From assembly GCA_030765065.1 (NCBI GenBank), contig CM060976.1, forward strand, positions 60,310,539 through 60,374,538: a stretch of 64,000 bases of DNA, written 5' to 3'. Under the pieces are notes generated by a model. It was not told where the DNA came from. It searched no databases and worked only from the letters and a program-made list of their open reading frames with translations. This document shows positions 54,807-64,000 of the stretch, in pieces (position 1 is the first letter of the stretch; each line of letters starts with the position of its first letter). The translations under genes were made by a program, and so were the position numbers. The stretch is from Deroplatys truncata (taxonomy: Eukaryota; Arthropoda; Insecta; Mantodea; Mantidae).

Positions 54807-55317
54807 TAGTTGCCCGCAAGCACTGCGAGAAGAAAGTTCAGAAAAAATTACTGATTTTAATAAACACTGTTTGTAAATACTGTTCGTATTTTAGTATGAT
54901 ATACAGTAGCAGGTACATGCATCTGGAATACAGTTATATTCTTACTTTCTGGTTAAAATCGTTACCATCGATTATCCCCCCACCAAAAAGCGCTATGAAA
55001 CGGCTCTGTCCCCTTTAGTTCGGTTAAGCGGGATTGCACTGTATTTATTTTATTCGATACTTGTTAACATATCGTTCCTGTACACAGCACATGGCCTAGG
55101 TCTACTGTTCACTACCCGGAGTAACATTATAACAGCATGTGACGTCATATCCAGTATTGGTTCTAGAGAGTAAATGCTGTGGAGCTGTACATACTTCTAA
55201 GAGAATTTCAAATCTCGAACTACATACACACAGACAAACAGAAAAAAATTTACAGTAAACAAAAAGCAGCGGTACCCCGATATTGTTTCTTTTTTAAGGA
55301 CTGGTACACATTAGCAA

Positions 55318-55690
55318 TTTTTACTTTCTCTACCAGGTGCATAGTACGTAGAGAAGGTACTGCGTTTCAACCAAAAATTCGATACCGAGATTTCACCAAC
55401 AATATATGCGTTGAGTCCCCCTGAATTCAAAGAAAAGCATTTTAGAAAAAGATCCGTGTGTGTATGTGTCTGTGAAGAGCATAACGCAAAACGAAAAATC
55501 TGATAAATACCAAACTTGGTATTGAAGTTCAATATCTCCCAAAGATGAGACACGAAGATTTTCAAGAAAATCCCCTTACTCCCAACTACCTTTTAAATGG
55601 AAATTTTTTCGAAATGCTGGACATTCTCAAAAATGCCTCTAAATATGTTCATTAAAGTACCATATAATATAGTTATTTCCATAAAAAATA
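55318..55690 (-). repeat. Family R, right-half copy
   Basis: Begins on the plus strand TTTTTACTTTCTCTACCAGG, the R right end reversed, and proceeds through AAAATTCGATACCGAGATTT and CTGTGAAGAGCATAACG. It stops near AAAGTACCATATAATATAG, mid-element. Confidence 0.65.
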
Positions 55691-55764
55691 ATATTGTATC
55701 ATTACTGCAAGAATCCCGCTTCACAAAACATTAGCTCAACACTTCCTAGGACATCCAACATCTC

Positions 55765-56075
55765 GTGTTCTCTTGCTTGGTAAGTTCCTCGCTTGTAGTG
55801 GATACCTCGCTTAACTTATTCTGTTCATGTGCTCGATCCACTTTTTTTATGGTTCATTATTTTATCATATAAAAGTTCTACTTTTAGTCCCTCTTTTGTT
55901 TTTTATTGTTAACCCTATCGAGTTTGGTGCAACCCTATACTTGCCTAAGGAAGTTCAAATCTTCCGTTTGAATTCTCTCTGTTTTTGCGTTAGAACCCAA
56001 GTTTCACAGCCGTACAGTATTATGGGGATTGCCATTAACCTGTAGAGTTTTATTTTTATTTATTTTCTTACCTTG
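55765..56075 (-). pseudogene. LINE ORF2 C-terminal tail
   Basis: From right to left: VNGNPHNTVRL in one frame and ILYGCETWVLTQKQREFKRK in the next, the YGCETW motif of LINE RT thumbs. Then come residues matching the TDRVTNEE region, and finally KKWIEHMNRIS and a GRP-like end near 55770. Frameshifted and with stops; a 5'-truncated copy of a different subfamily from the tail at 42.8-43.3 kb. Confidence 0.65.
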
Positions 56076-58145
56076 TTTTTAAAAGTTTATGTATAGTTCC
56101 ACTAATCACCTGAATATATTTATTCTAGAATATATTGTAGCGTATGCGTGTGCATTGTTGCTGTGTAGAATCACATTTTTTAACTAATTATTTCGTTTGT
56201 GAGTTGAGTTCTTGTCCGGCGAGGCATTTTTTCCCTCCAACTCCTAGTCAGGGGGTTGAAGGCAAGCTGAGGGACGAGCCCCTTTGTCTGATAGCGTGGC
56301 GTCACCAGTAGAGTCAGTCGAGTGCATATCTTCAGAGTGTGTGGTTGTATGTAGGAATGCGTGTTGTGTGTGTGCGTGGGGCATCTCCCTCCAATGTTTG
56401 TCTGTAACCTTTTGGAAATTATGTAGCAGTACTAAGGTAACTTTATAATAAATCAAAGTTAAATGTGAATTTATATGTATTGTTTATAAATATCCCACGC
56501 CCGCTTTAGCTTTGTGAAGCAAATTCCTGGTATCTCTTGTTTGCCTCTGTAGCTACGACCCCCCAGTGTTTATGCCGGGGTAACTAAATTTAATGTTTTA
56601 GCTGTAAATCTTTTGGCCTCACCCCGGTGTATAACAACATATCCCTTTATACATTTCATGAGTTTACTGAATATTAAAGCAAAATATTGCGCCAAATACT
56701 TGAGCTTTTTAATGTTACCAATGCTTTTAGAAAAGCAGTTTTACTTTCTGTTTTGGAAACATTCATTCCAAATGATACTTTGAAGGCAGAAATGAGAAAT
56801 AAGCAATCAAATAACAGGTTCTGCTGGCCTTTTCATATAATCTTTCCTGTGGCATTTACAGGTTTTTCTGCCTTGATTGCAAAATCGTTTTTGCACACTG
56901 CCTGCCTTTTAGGCTACGCAAGGCATCTCGCCTTGTGTTACGTTAATTTTAAACCTTTCCAATCCTTCTTACTTTGGTGTTGATTATAAAGCTTTCTGTA
57001 CGAATTTGAAGTATCCTTTACCATCACTGTTAAAAAGAATACCCTTCTGACTCCCTTATACCCTTTTTGGGTTATACATTAATTATAATAAAGTCCATTT
57101 CTTGAGAGAACATTTTGAGTGGAGAAAGTCGTGACCCGCGTTACTATTTCCCTGGTCTGCTTCTGTTCATTAATTCTCTTTTGAGCCACGTCTTGCTTCT
57201 TCGGCTAAAAAATTCAACCAAGCAGTTCAAGACCTTTATACTTAAGATTGACGAAACTGCGAAATTAAAACATAACATGTTATGTAGTATCTTAATTACT
57301 TCCCCAAATGGGACACGAAAGCAAAAACTCTAAACATCTGAAATTTCTTAACACCACCAAAGTTTATTTGCCTGACAAGTTAATGCCGATACAGTATCAT
57401 TTTGCATAATTTAGAGTTTTCTGGTTAACATGGAAAAAAGTAGGAACAATATGAGAACACATATTTGTGAAACAGTTAGCCTATTACATATATATTTAAA
57501 CTTTTACTAACTTCCCAGAGAAAGCAGTTTTATTGTCTTTTTAAAAAAAACACCACATGAACACATGCGTTGTACGGTAAAAACGCTACATTTTACATAT
57601 ATGTAAAGTGAACACTACATAGTCTGTGCATTGCAGTGGAAAATAATGTGCATTCGGAGATTGTCAAAAATGAACGTTCTCCGTCTGTCACCTAAACAAA
57701 ATCTATATCGTGAGAAACTTTCCACATCACAACAGATAATAGGTGCATATGGATATCACTGTTTGATATATTTATTACACTTTTTGATCTGGAGGGTTTG
57801 GTTTCATTTTGCAACAAGACATCTCGCACTGCGCACATGAATGAAAAACCAGTATTTTTTCTAACACATTCTGAATCTTATCATTCATCTTTTTCCTAAT
57901 GTCTTCGGCTTTGATTTGCTTAAATGTTATACATATTTCTTCTACTATATTTATAGAATTTGGTATGTATAATTCAGATGCTTCTAACGACGTTATGGCA
58001 TTGGGTAAACAAAATTTAAACGGAACATCATGCCTACTACGGTATATTTCTTTATCAATCGTTTATACCCATAGGACACGTGCCAAGACATTATCTTGTC
58101 TTGTTTTATACAATACAGATTTCCATAATTCCTCCGGACACACTT
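56076..58145. other. Anonymous sequence
   Basis: No recognised gene or element. The several frames of 60-98 codons (for example 56687-56983) are rich in Phe, Leu and Cys as expected by chance in AT-rich DNA. Confidence 0.4.
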
Positions 58146-58956
58146 TGAGGCAGTATATCACAACACTGTGAATGCCAGAGTGATTGTAGTGTAAATTAAC
58201 ATTATTGTATGACAATGATTTTAGATGTTTGTTATCTATAAGCATTGTTAGGAAATAAGTTTACACGGCTTCACTGAAACTGACAATAGGAGTGGGTAAT
58301 AACAATGAAGCGATGGGGTGAGTTGTTTATCACTTAGAAGATACAAAGAAATGACGTCAGGGTAGCGTGCCTTTCTTTAGAAATGGAGGGAATATCTTCT
58401 CTAGAACATATGTTTTAGTAATTATGATTGGCTTATAAAACAGACGCTAATGTTGGCGCGATTTAGTAACCACTAGCAGCTCTATTATAATGTTTAGGCA
58501 GTAGTAATGTTAGGGAGTATAAGTATCGCACAGTTCAAAGAATCATTCACGAGGTAAACGTCGCGCAGTTCTACAGAATCTCTCGCGAGGTATACATTAC
58601 GCAATTCTACAGAATCTCTCGTGTCGTAAAATTAGTTATAAAATGTGAAGTAGGTACGCGACAACTATTACGACAATAATTACATTTGGAAATATAACAG
58701 TTTCAGTCAGGCGTGTATAAAGATTACAGAGGTGAATTATTAATTAAGTGTGACGGCAATAAAAGTGTAAAAACAAATTCTTTTATCAGTGTTATCTTTT
58801 AGTAACAACTCCTTTCCGTTTACACGCCCTGCTTAGAGATAATTGCTCGACTGAGTAATAATAGCTAGCCAAAGGACAAAGAACCCAAATTTTAAGACAT
58901 AAATAAACAATAACAGGCGCTCAGGAAATAAGATAACACGAGAGATTACTGCGACA
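58146..58956 (+). mobile_element. Solo LTR, family L2
   Basis: TGAGGCAGTATATCACAACA ... ATTACTGCGACA, 811 bp, with ACTT on both sides (58142-58145 and 58957-58960). It holds one TTGGCGCG site (58453-58460), TATA-like GGCTTATAAAACAG and GAGTATAAGTATCG, a set of about 36-bp repeats downstream (TCTCGCGAGGTATACATTAC, GCAATTCTACAGAA), and GCAATAAAAGTG for polyadenylation. It pairs end to end with the minus-strand copy at 19308-20124. Confidence 0.8.
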
Positions 58957-58960
58957 ACTT

Positions 58961-59720
58961 CAGCCTTGGGCTTATTGTACTACCTGTATGGTTCTAAAAT
59001 GTTCCCTAAAGCAATATATCTCCTGCAAGCCAACGCCTCACAGCATATAATGTGCTGGGTTGTTTCAGTCTTTTTCATGCACAGTCTGCAATCTAAGTTA
59101 CCCTGAAACACTCCCATCGTGTTAAGACACTTTTTCACTGGAGCATGGTTCTATGAATACTGCATAATTGTTCTCAGCTGAAGTCTATTACATTTAAGTA
59201 AGCTTTCAGTTCTTTTCTTACATGGTTTTCTAATAAATAGTTTACCATGTTTGTTTCCTGGAGTTTTAAGTTAGGTTTTTTGATGTTATACTTTGGACCA
59301 GTTCTTAATAACCTCACTTACTAAACATCGAGATGTTCCTAGAGGCAGTTATGGGCCAATAAATTGTGAAGCTGCTCCTTCTCATGCAAGTTCATCAGCT
59401 TTTACATTTCCCTCTATGCCACCATGACCCGGCCCTCAGGTGAGTTGAACTTGGTTCTGTTCTGCCAAGCTTGTGAGCATACTTAGTCAGTTTGAAATCA
59501 GTCCTGACGTTACCTTAAGGCTACTTAGCGCCTTAAGTGCAGCCTGGCTATTTGAGAAGATAAGGATCTGTTTACCAGTGTAAGCCCACCTTATGTTTTC
59601 ATGTATGCATTAAATAATAGCATAAATTTTTGTTTCAAAAGCAGTAGCATATTCACCCAAGGGAAAGAAACCTTTTGCACTTTGTCTTATTCCATGCCAA
59701 GACATTATGCTACCTACATC
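58961..59720 (-). pseudogene. LINE ORF2 RNase H and C-terminal zinc region
   Basis: Reading right to left, about 59450-59390 gives GPGHGGIEGNVKADELA, the RNase H segment usually VPGHSGIEGNEKADELA, followed by an EGA.SQFIGP block. About 59250-59020 gives ENHVRKELKAYL, NHAPVKKCLNTMGVFQGNLD and CRLCMKKTETTQHIICCEAL, the C-terminal CCHC region of Jockey-type ORF2. Stops and frameshifts are present. Its 3' end is at the edge of the solo LTR, so the LTR may have inserted into or beside it. Confidence 0.75.
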
Positions 59721-60051
59721 GATAACTTGAAATCATGGCCCTAGTATCTAGTAACAATCTAGTAATCATAATAATAAGCTACTTTTTTATCAGTAAGGTA
59801 TATTCGCATTTCAACCACTTCGTCATGGGACCTGTTAGTGGCATAACAAATGCACTAGGTAAAATGTGCATAATTCATGAATTGCTTATAAATAAAACAA
59901 AATACTGATATAGGCAAATGTAAGGTTATAGTCACCTTTAGTTTAAAACGCGAACAAAGTCAAACCTTAAATTTCATTTAAAAACTGTCGTACACTAAAG
60001 GATACTCTATCAACATACCTAGCTTATCCGCAACAGGGGCGGTTAAGGCAA
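59721..60051. other. Anonymous sequence
   Basis: Nothing recognised. Confidence 0.4.
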
Positions 60052-60880
60052 TAAAACATCTGATGTGTTACGTTCACATGGCTTTCTCTATGCTCCATCG
60101 CTTATTAGTATGTACACAAACTATTCTTATAAAAGTTTTTTCTTCCATTTCATTTTAATCGGGATAAACCTTTGCAGAAAGAGCTACATTACACATTTCC
60201 TTATAGATACAAAAGGGAACAGCAATAGTTAAATGTTTAAGGACAGGCTATATGCTGGTCTTAAAATGCCGAACTCTTTCCACACAATCATGAGAAGCAA
60301 CTGAAAATCAACAGGACTTGAAAAGAATGACAAAGTATTCAACAATACGAACCATTAATAATGGACATCTCGGAAATGATTATGCCTTAAAAAGGGTTAT
60401 TTTAAATAAATTGCATGTTTTAAAGAGATCTACAGTTTTGTGTAGTAAGTTTTCGTTTATCCCTTTATGTTAGCTATTTATACAAGATTATACAAAATTC
60501 CTTCCAAATGTCTATTTCCAGTAAACTCAAGATAAACATTTTATTTGTCATGTAAACATCTTTCATGAGGTATTTTAATCCAGATTTTAATGTTCCTTGT
60601 AAAGGGTAGTTGCGGTTGGGGGATTTTCTTCAAAATCTTCGTATCGCATTTTGGAGTATACTTAACTTAAATACCACGTTTGGTGTTTATCCGACTTTTC
60701 GTTTTTGAGTTATGTTGTTCACAGACACATATATATACACGGAACTTTTTCTAATTGTTTTTTTATTTAGAGGGCTCCAAAACATATATTTCCGGTGAAA
60801 TCTCGGTATCGAATTTTCGTGTGGAATGCAACACCTTCTGTGCCTACTATGAGCATACATGTTAGAAAAAGTAGAAAAAA
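60052..60880 (+). repeat. Family R, full-length copy
   Basis: From AAACATCTGATGTGTTACGT to ATGTTAGAAAAAGTAGAAA. Internal blocks in order, with one roughly 40-bp deletion near 60580 (the TTTTTGAGAAAATTAAAAT block is missing). Confidence 0.75.
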
Positions 60881-62858
60881 AATACTTAATGGAAAGCCTT
60901 TAGCCTTTTTCTCGCGTAACATCATTTGGATTTTAAAAAAACTCCAGTGTGATTTTCTTCATAATTTTCTATTAAAGGAAAAATCGTTGACGCGTCTGGG
61001 AGCATTAATTAACATACAAAGCTGATTAAATAAAAACAAATACACATCGCACATTTAAATTTCGCACGCAATGCTTACATTACACTACCACACTGTTAAA
61101 AATGTTTCAAGTTGTTCAAATAAAACCTGTGCAATTTAAGATATTTCAAAATTGCATTGTCTTAAAGCAGATATGACAAGTTCTCAGGTGTCATTAGAAA
61201 GGTTCTGAGGAATATTACTACTGGTCGGTCACTTGGAGGAGGGCGCCACCGTTTTGATAACAATGCCTAACATCATCGAAGCATGGGATCAGAGGGGAAT
61301 GAGGGGCAAGGCGATATGGGAATGCAGTCACAAAATGAAAACAGTACCCACTTTCAGGCCAGCCTCGTTAGTACATGCAATTCGGAACTACGGATGTTTT
61401 CTTTACTTAATTGTCCTTCCGATGCTCCCCCCACTTGTTCGTAATTGTTTAGTTCCTGTTTCCACCGAACGCACTCGTATCGTGACCGATTACTGTACTG
61501 TATGGTTCAAAAGTCGAAGGTCATTTATTTTGGCTAGTTACATGTCACATTCGTGAAATCTGCCTCGTATTATAAATGCCACCATAGGTTATTCGGGAAA
61601 TTGCACTTGATAAATGGGAGAAACAACAAGAGTGCTGCAGGCTGTCTTTGAGCCTGGATTAAACTGACACTATTATAATAAGCAAAGTGTTCCTATCGCT
61701 GTACTTCAAGGACCAGGGTTTCATTCGGTGCGGTAGAGTGAGAGTGCCTTTCTATGAATGTTCACTAGCTTCACACTCCATGTGGAACATCCATGTAAAA
61801 TCATGTTGTTATTACCGAACACATTTCCTTTCTTGAAAGCATTGAAAGAGCAGAGACTCGTGTATTATATAAGTTCCCCTTCTCTTTTTCTATTTTGGAC
61901 ATGCTTCTCCCCTCCCCTGTGAGCGCCAAAAGGTTATTTTCATCTCCATCAACCCATCTCTTAACTTAACCAGAAACAGGCCAAATTGTTCCCTAAGGGT
62001 GTCTCTTGCAAAAGGAAAGAGACGGGTTTGAATCCTGCTACGAAAACAACATGAGAAATGTATGTACCAATATATAAAATTTAAAATCGTGTATAACTTA
62101 TTATCAAACTGTAACTATTGCATTTTATAAACCTCCATGTCGTGCTTTATGATGCTTCTGTTACACTGCAGTGCACCAATAAATCTACCCTCTAATAAAA
62201 TGCTCTGTGGATTACCAAGTCTGAAAATGGTTTTCTCTTTAACTAAAAAGACAAATTTTGTAATTAAGAATATACATTTTTATAAATTTTAGAAATTTCC
62301 AAAACTTCAGCACGCTGTAGAGAACATCCAAATAAATAATAAATCTCAAATTAAATGTTTCCTGAAGTCAAGAATCACATGTTTTAGTTTTTTTATGTAT
62401 ACATGTAAGCATGTCACTTAGAAAATAGCCTATAGCCAACATAATTACTTCCTCAAAAGGAGCAGTTCAAACTTCAAAATCTAAATATCTTGCTTAAGGT
62501 TTAACAGTAAATTTCTGACAACTTCGGTATCTTCCAAAGTTTCAATAAGATGTTACACAAAATGTTTTACTATTATCCGTATACGTAAACTATTTGTCAG
62601 GAGAAAAGTTCGGTCACATTGCAACAATAACGAAGACGCGCACCTGTATATACTGTTAAACCTTTTACTCTGGTTGCAATTTTATTAACACCCCAAAAAA
62701 ACACCACATGTATAATTTGCACAGATAGTGAGACAATGGGGCTGAGGGCATTGGTGGGAGAAGCGGAAACGGAAAAAGAGAATGGAGTTATATAGAAGTA
62801 AAAGAGAAAGAGGGGAAATACGCGAACTTTTAAAAGAAAATCTTTATAACTTAAATTT

Positions 62859-62898
<40 letters not shown>

Positions 62899-63084
62899 TA
62901 GAGGAAGGAAGAAGAGTCTCTGCATTTAACATAATAATACGTAAGATCTGCTAGTTTATTATAAGCATTTTAATGTAATGCTTTAAAACATAAAGGAAGA
63001 GATATTAGACTTCTTTGGTGTATTTAAAAAAATAAGTGCAATGTATAAATCCACTTTTTCTTTAAAAAGGTCCCACGTTACCAA
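60881..63084. other. Anonymous sequence with AT microsatellite
   Basis: No gene recognised. An (AT)n run lies at about 62861-62895. The 107-codon plus frame at 61233-61556 lies in a more GC-balanced patch but shows no family motif. A B-box-like GACGGGTTTGAATCCTGC at about 62022 is isolated. Confidence 0.35.
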
Positions 63085-63600
63085 CAGAATCCACGTACTA
63101 AGCTGTCGACATGCAATTAATCGCCTGGAATCAGATCGAACTTCATTGGTTGCCTGTTCATTGTGGCATCACAGGCAATGAGGTAGACAAACTTGCCAAA
63201 AGAGGAGCCAAGATCCCTTTTATTGGAACCAGAAGCAGTCTTATCACCAAGTACAATTACTGTTAGAAATGCACTACATTGCACTACGTAGCTGTCTGGA
63301 CTTCCCTAGTCAAAAAATTAGCTGAAAACCTAGTCAAATTATCACATACATACCTGACCGAATACTTTATTTTAAGGGACCTCAAACAAGTTAATAAAGT
63401 AATTTCTATAATTACTGAGCATGGACCCTTCAGGAAATACCTCCAAATTATGAAACTCTTTGATAGCAATCCTGTTTGCCGCCTCTGTAAACAATCAACA
63501 GAAACTACCGAACACCTACTTAGAGAATGTAAATTATCTAGAAAGAAGCACATTTATAATCTTCGGGAAGCTCAAACTTAAGAGAAAAAGATAATAAAAA
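63085..63600 (+). pseudogene. LINE ORF2 RNase H and C-terminal zinc region
   Basis: 63125-63260 encodes IELHWLPVHCGITGNEVDKL then AKRGAKIPFIG, the RNase H HSGIxGNExADxLAK region, up to an in-frame stop. After a frameshift, 63279-63581 encodes LSHTYLTEYFILRDLKQVNK, ITEHGPFRKYLQIMKLFDSN and CRLCKQSTETTEHLLREC, a C-x2-C-x8-H-x4-C motif near the ORF2 end. It ends before the TAA at 63579-63581. It is close in layout to, but clearly a different family from, the tail at 59 kb. Confidence 0.8.
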
Positions 63601-64000
63601 CTTTATCAGACAGATCATAATTTTTTTTTAAGAAGATATTTTTGGAAAACCTATGACTGAGGTCCTCGTATCTTCGAAAACTCAATTAAAATCAAATCAA
63701 GCTATGTAGGTGCATTCATTAATCCGTCATAAATTCAATAAGGCTACCTTTTTATTAATTCTGAAGAAAATTAATACAGAAATGGATTTACAATCTAATT
63801 CAAAAAGCATAAACTAATGTAACTGTTTAACATCATTCTAGAAGCAAAACTTTCAATGGCAGTCAGTTAATTCGCTAATTTGAATTCAAGGCTGCAGCAT
63901 ATATAGCCGTTTAAAGCCCGTATCTTCTCTTAATTATTACGAAGACTACGCTCTCCGCAGTAGTATCTCTAGGATTTTAATTATTATGTATACTTAAGCC
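63601..64000. other. Anonymous AT-rich sequence
   Basis: Nothing recognised up to the window edge. Confidence 0.4.

Larger units (their letters stand above)
52907..55041 (+). mobile_element. pogo/Tigger-like transposon remnant with a nested element
   Basis: Ends CAGTGAAGCCCTGCTTAATC and, as reverse complement of the right end, CAGTGCAATCCCGCTTAACC are inverted partners (most positions agree and both continue GAA). TA is on both sides (52905-52906, 55042-55043). The CAGTG..CC..CGCTTAA pattern is typical of pogo-type termini. Without the nested insertion (53452-54806) it is about 780 bp, too short for a whole transposase. It contains only the N-terminal DNA-binding piece. Confidence 0.7.

Overview
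The window looks like intergenic DNA from a large, AT-rich, repeat-laden insect genome. The evidence is the set of element families present: Jockey-like and RTE-like LINEs, mariner/Tc1/pogo/hAT DNA transposons, tRNA-headed SINEs, and a Gypsy-type LTR element primed by an insect-type tRNA-Lys(CUU). A polyneopteran such as a cockroach, termite or stick insect would fit, but that is inference. I found no convincing host gene, rRNA gene, functional tRNA gene or CRISPR array. All recognisable coding sequence belongs to mobile elements, and nearly all of it is broken. Every boundary and alignment was made by eye from this single sequence.

The commonest component is an unnamed non-coding repeat of about 0.83-0.86 kb, called family R here. 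It has about a dozen copies or fragments on both strands (about 2.7, 5.9, 6.4, 7.8, 9.0, 9.4-11.0, 13.1-14.3, 32.6-33.9, 34.0-40.4, 46.7, 55.3 and 60.1 kb). Several copies have been used as landing sites and so give exact ends for younger elements. These are a 730-bp Harbinger-like MITE (9581-10310), a 637-bp deleted mariner (13213-13849), a solo LTR (32699-33670), another R copy (about 34486-35340) and a Gypsy element (35520-40156).

Layout. 0-5 kb: 3'-terminal piece of a minus-strand LINE (endonuclease end and reverse-transcriptase start), a short SINE, an R copy and a hAT end. 5-15 kb: R copies with nested insertions, SINE heads and a second hAT end. 15-25 kb: the same short SINE again, one unrecognised coding-like fragment, a Tc1-like transposase pseudogene, a solo LTR, four SINE-like heads and an RTE-like RT pseudogene. 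25.4-26.7 kb: about 20 tandem copies of a 67-bp unit. 26.7-32.6 kb: a GC-rich island with an ORF1-only (HAL1-like) LINE ending in a 3' UTR and poly-A, followed head-to-tail by a Jockey-like LINE with both ORFs decayed, which breaks off inside its RT at a junction with family R. 32.6-40.4 kb: R copies holding a solo LTR, another R copy and a very young Gypsy element. That element has two 1141-bp LTRs that look identical, an AAGC target duplication, most of pol missing, and a gag-like ORF joined to the integrase tail. 40-64 kb: mostly anonymous AT-rich sequence with SINEs, LINE 3' tails, a second mariner carrying the same internal deletion as the first, a 353-bp long-TIR MITE, a pogo/Tigger element with a Tc1/mariner-type element nested inside it, and a third solo LTR.

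How the parts relate: the non-autonomous elements (ORF1-only LINE, pol-less Gypsy, deleted mariners, MITEs, SINEs) all need enzymes from autonomous relatives elsewhere. Both LTR families, otherwise unrelated, carry E2F-like GCGCCAAA/TTTGGCGC-type motifs near their TATA-like elements, which suggests similar cell-cycle or germline expression (inference).
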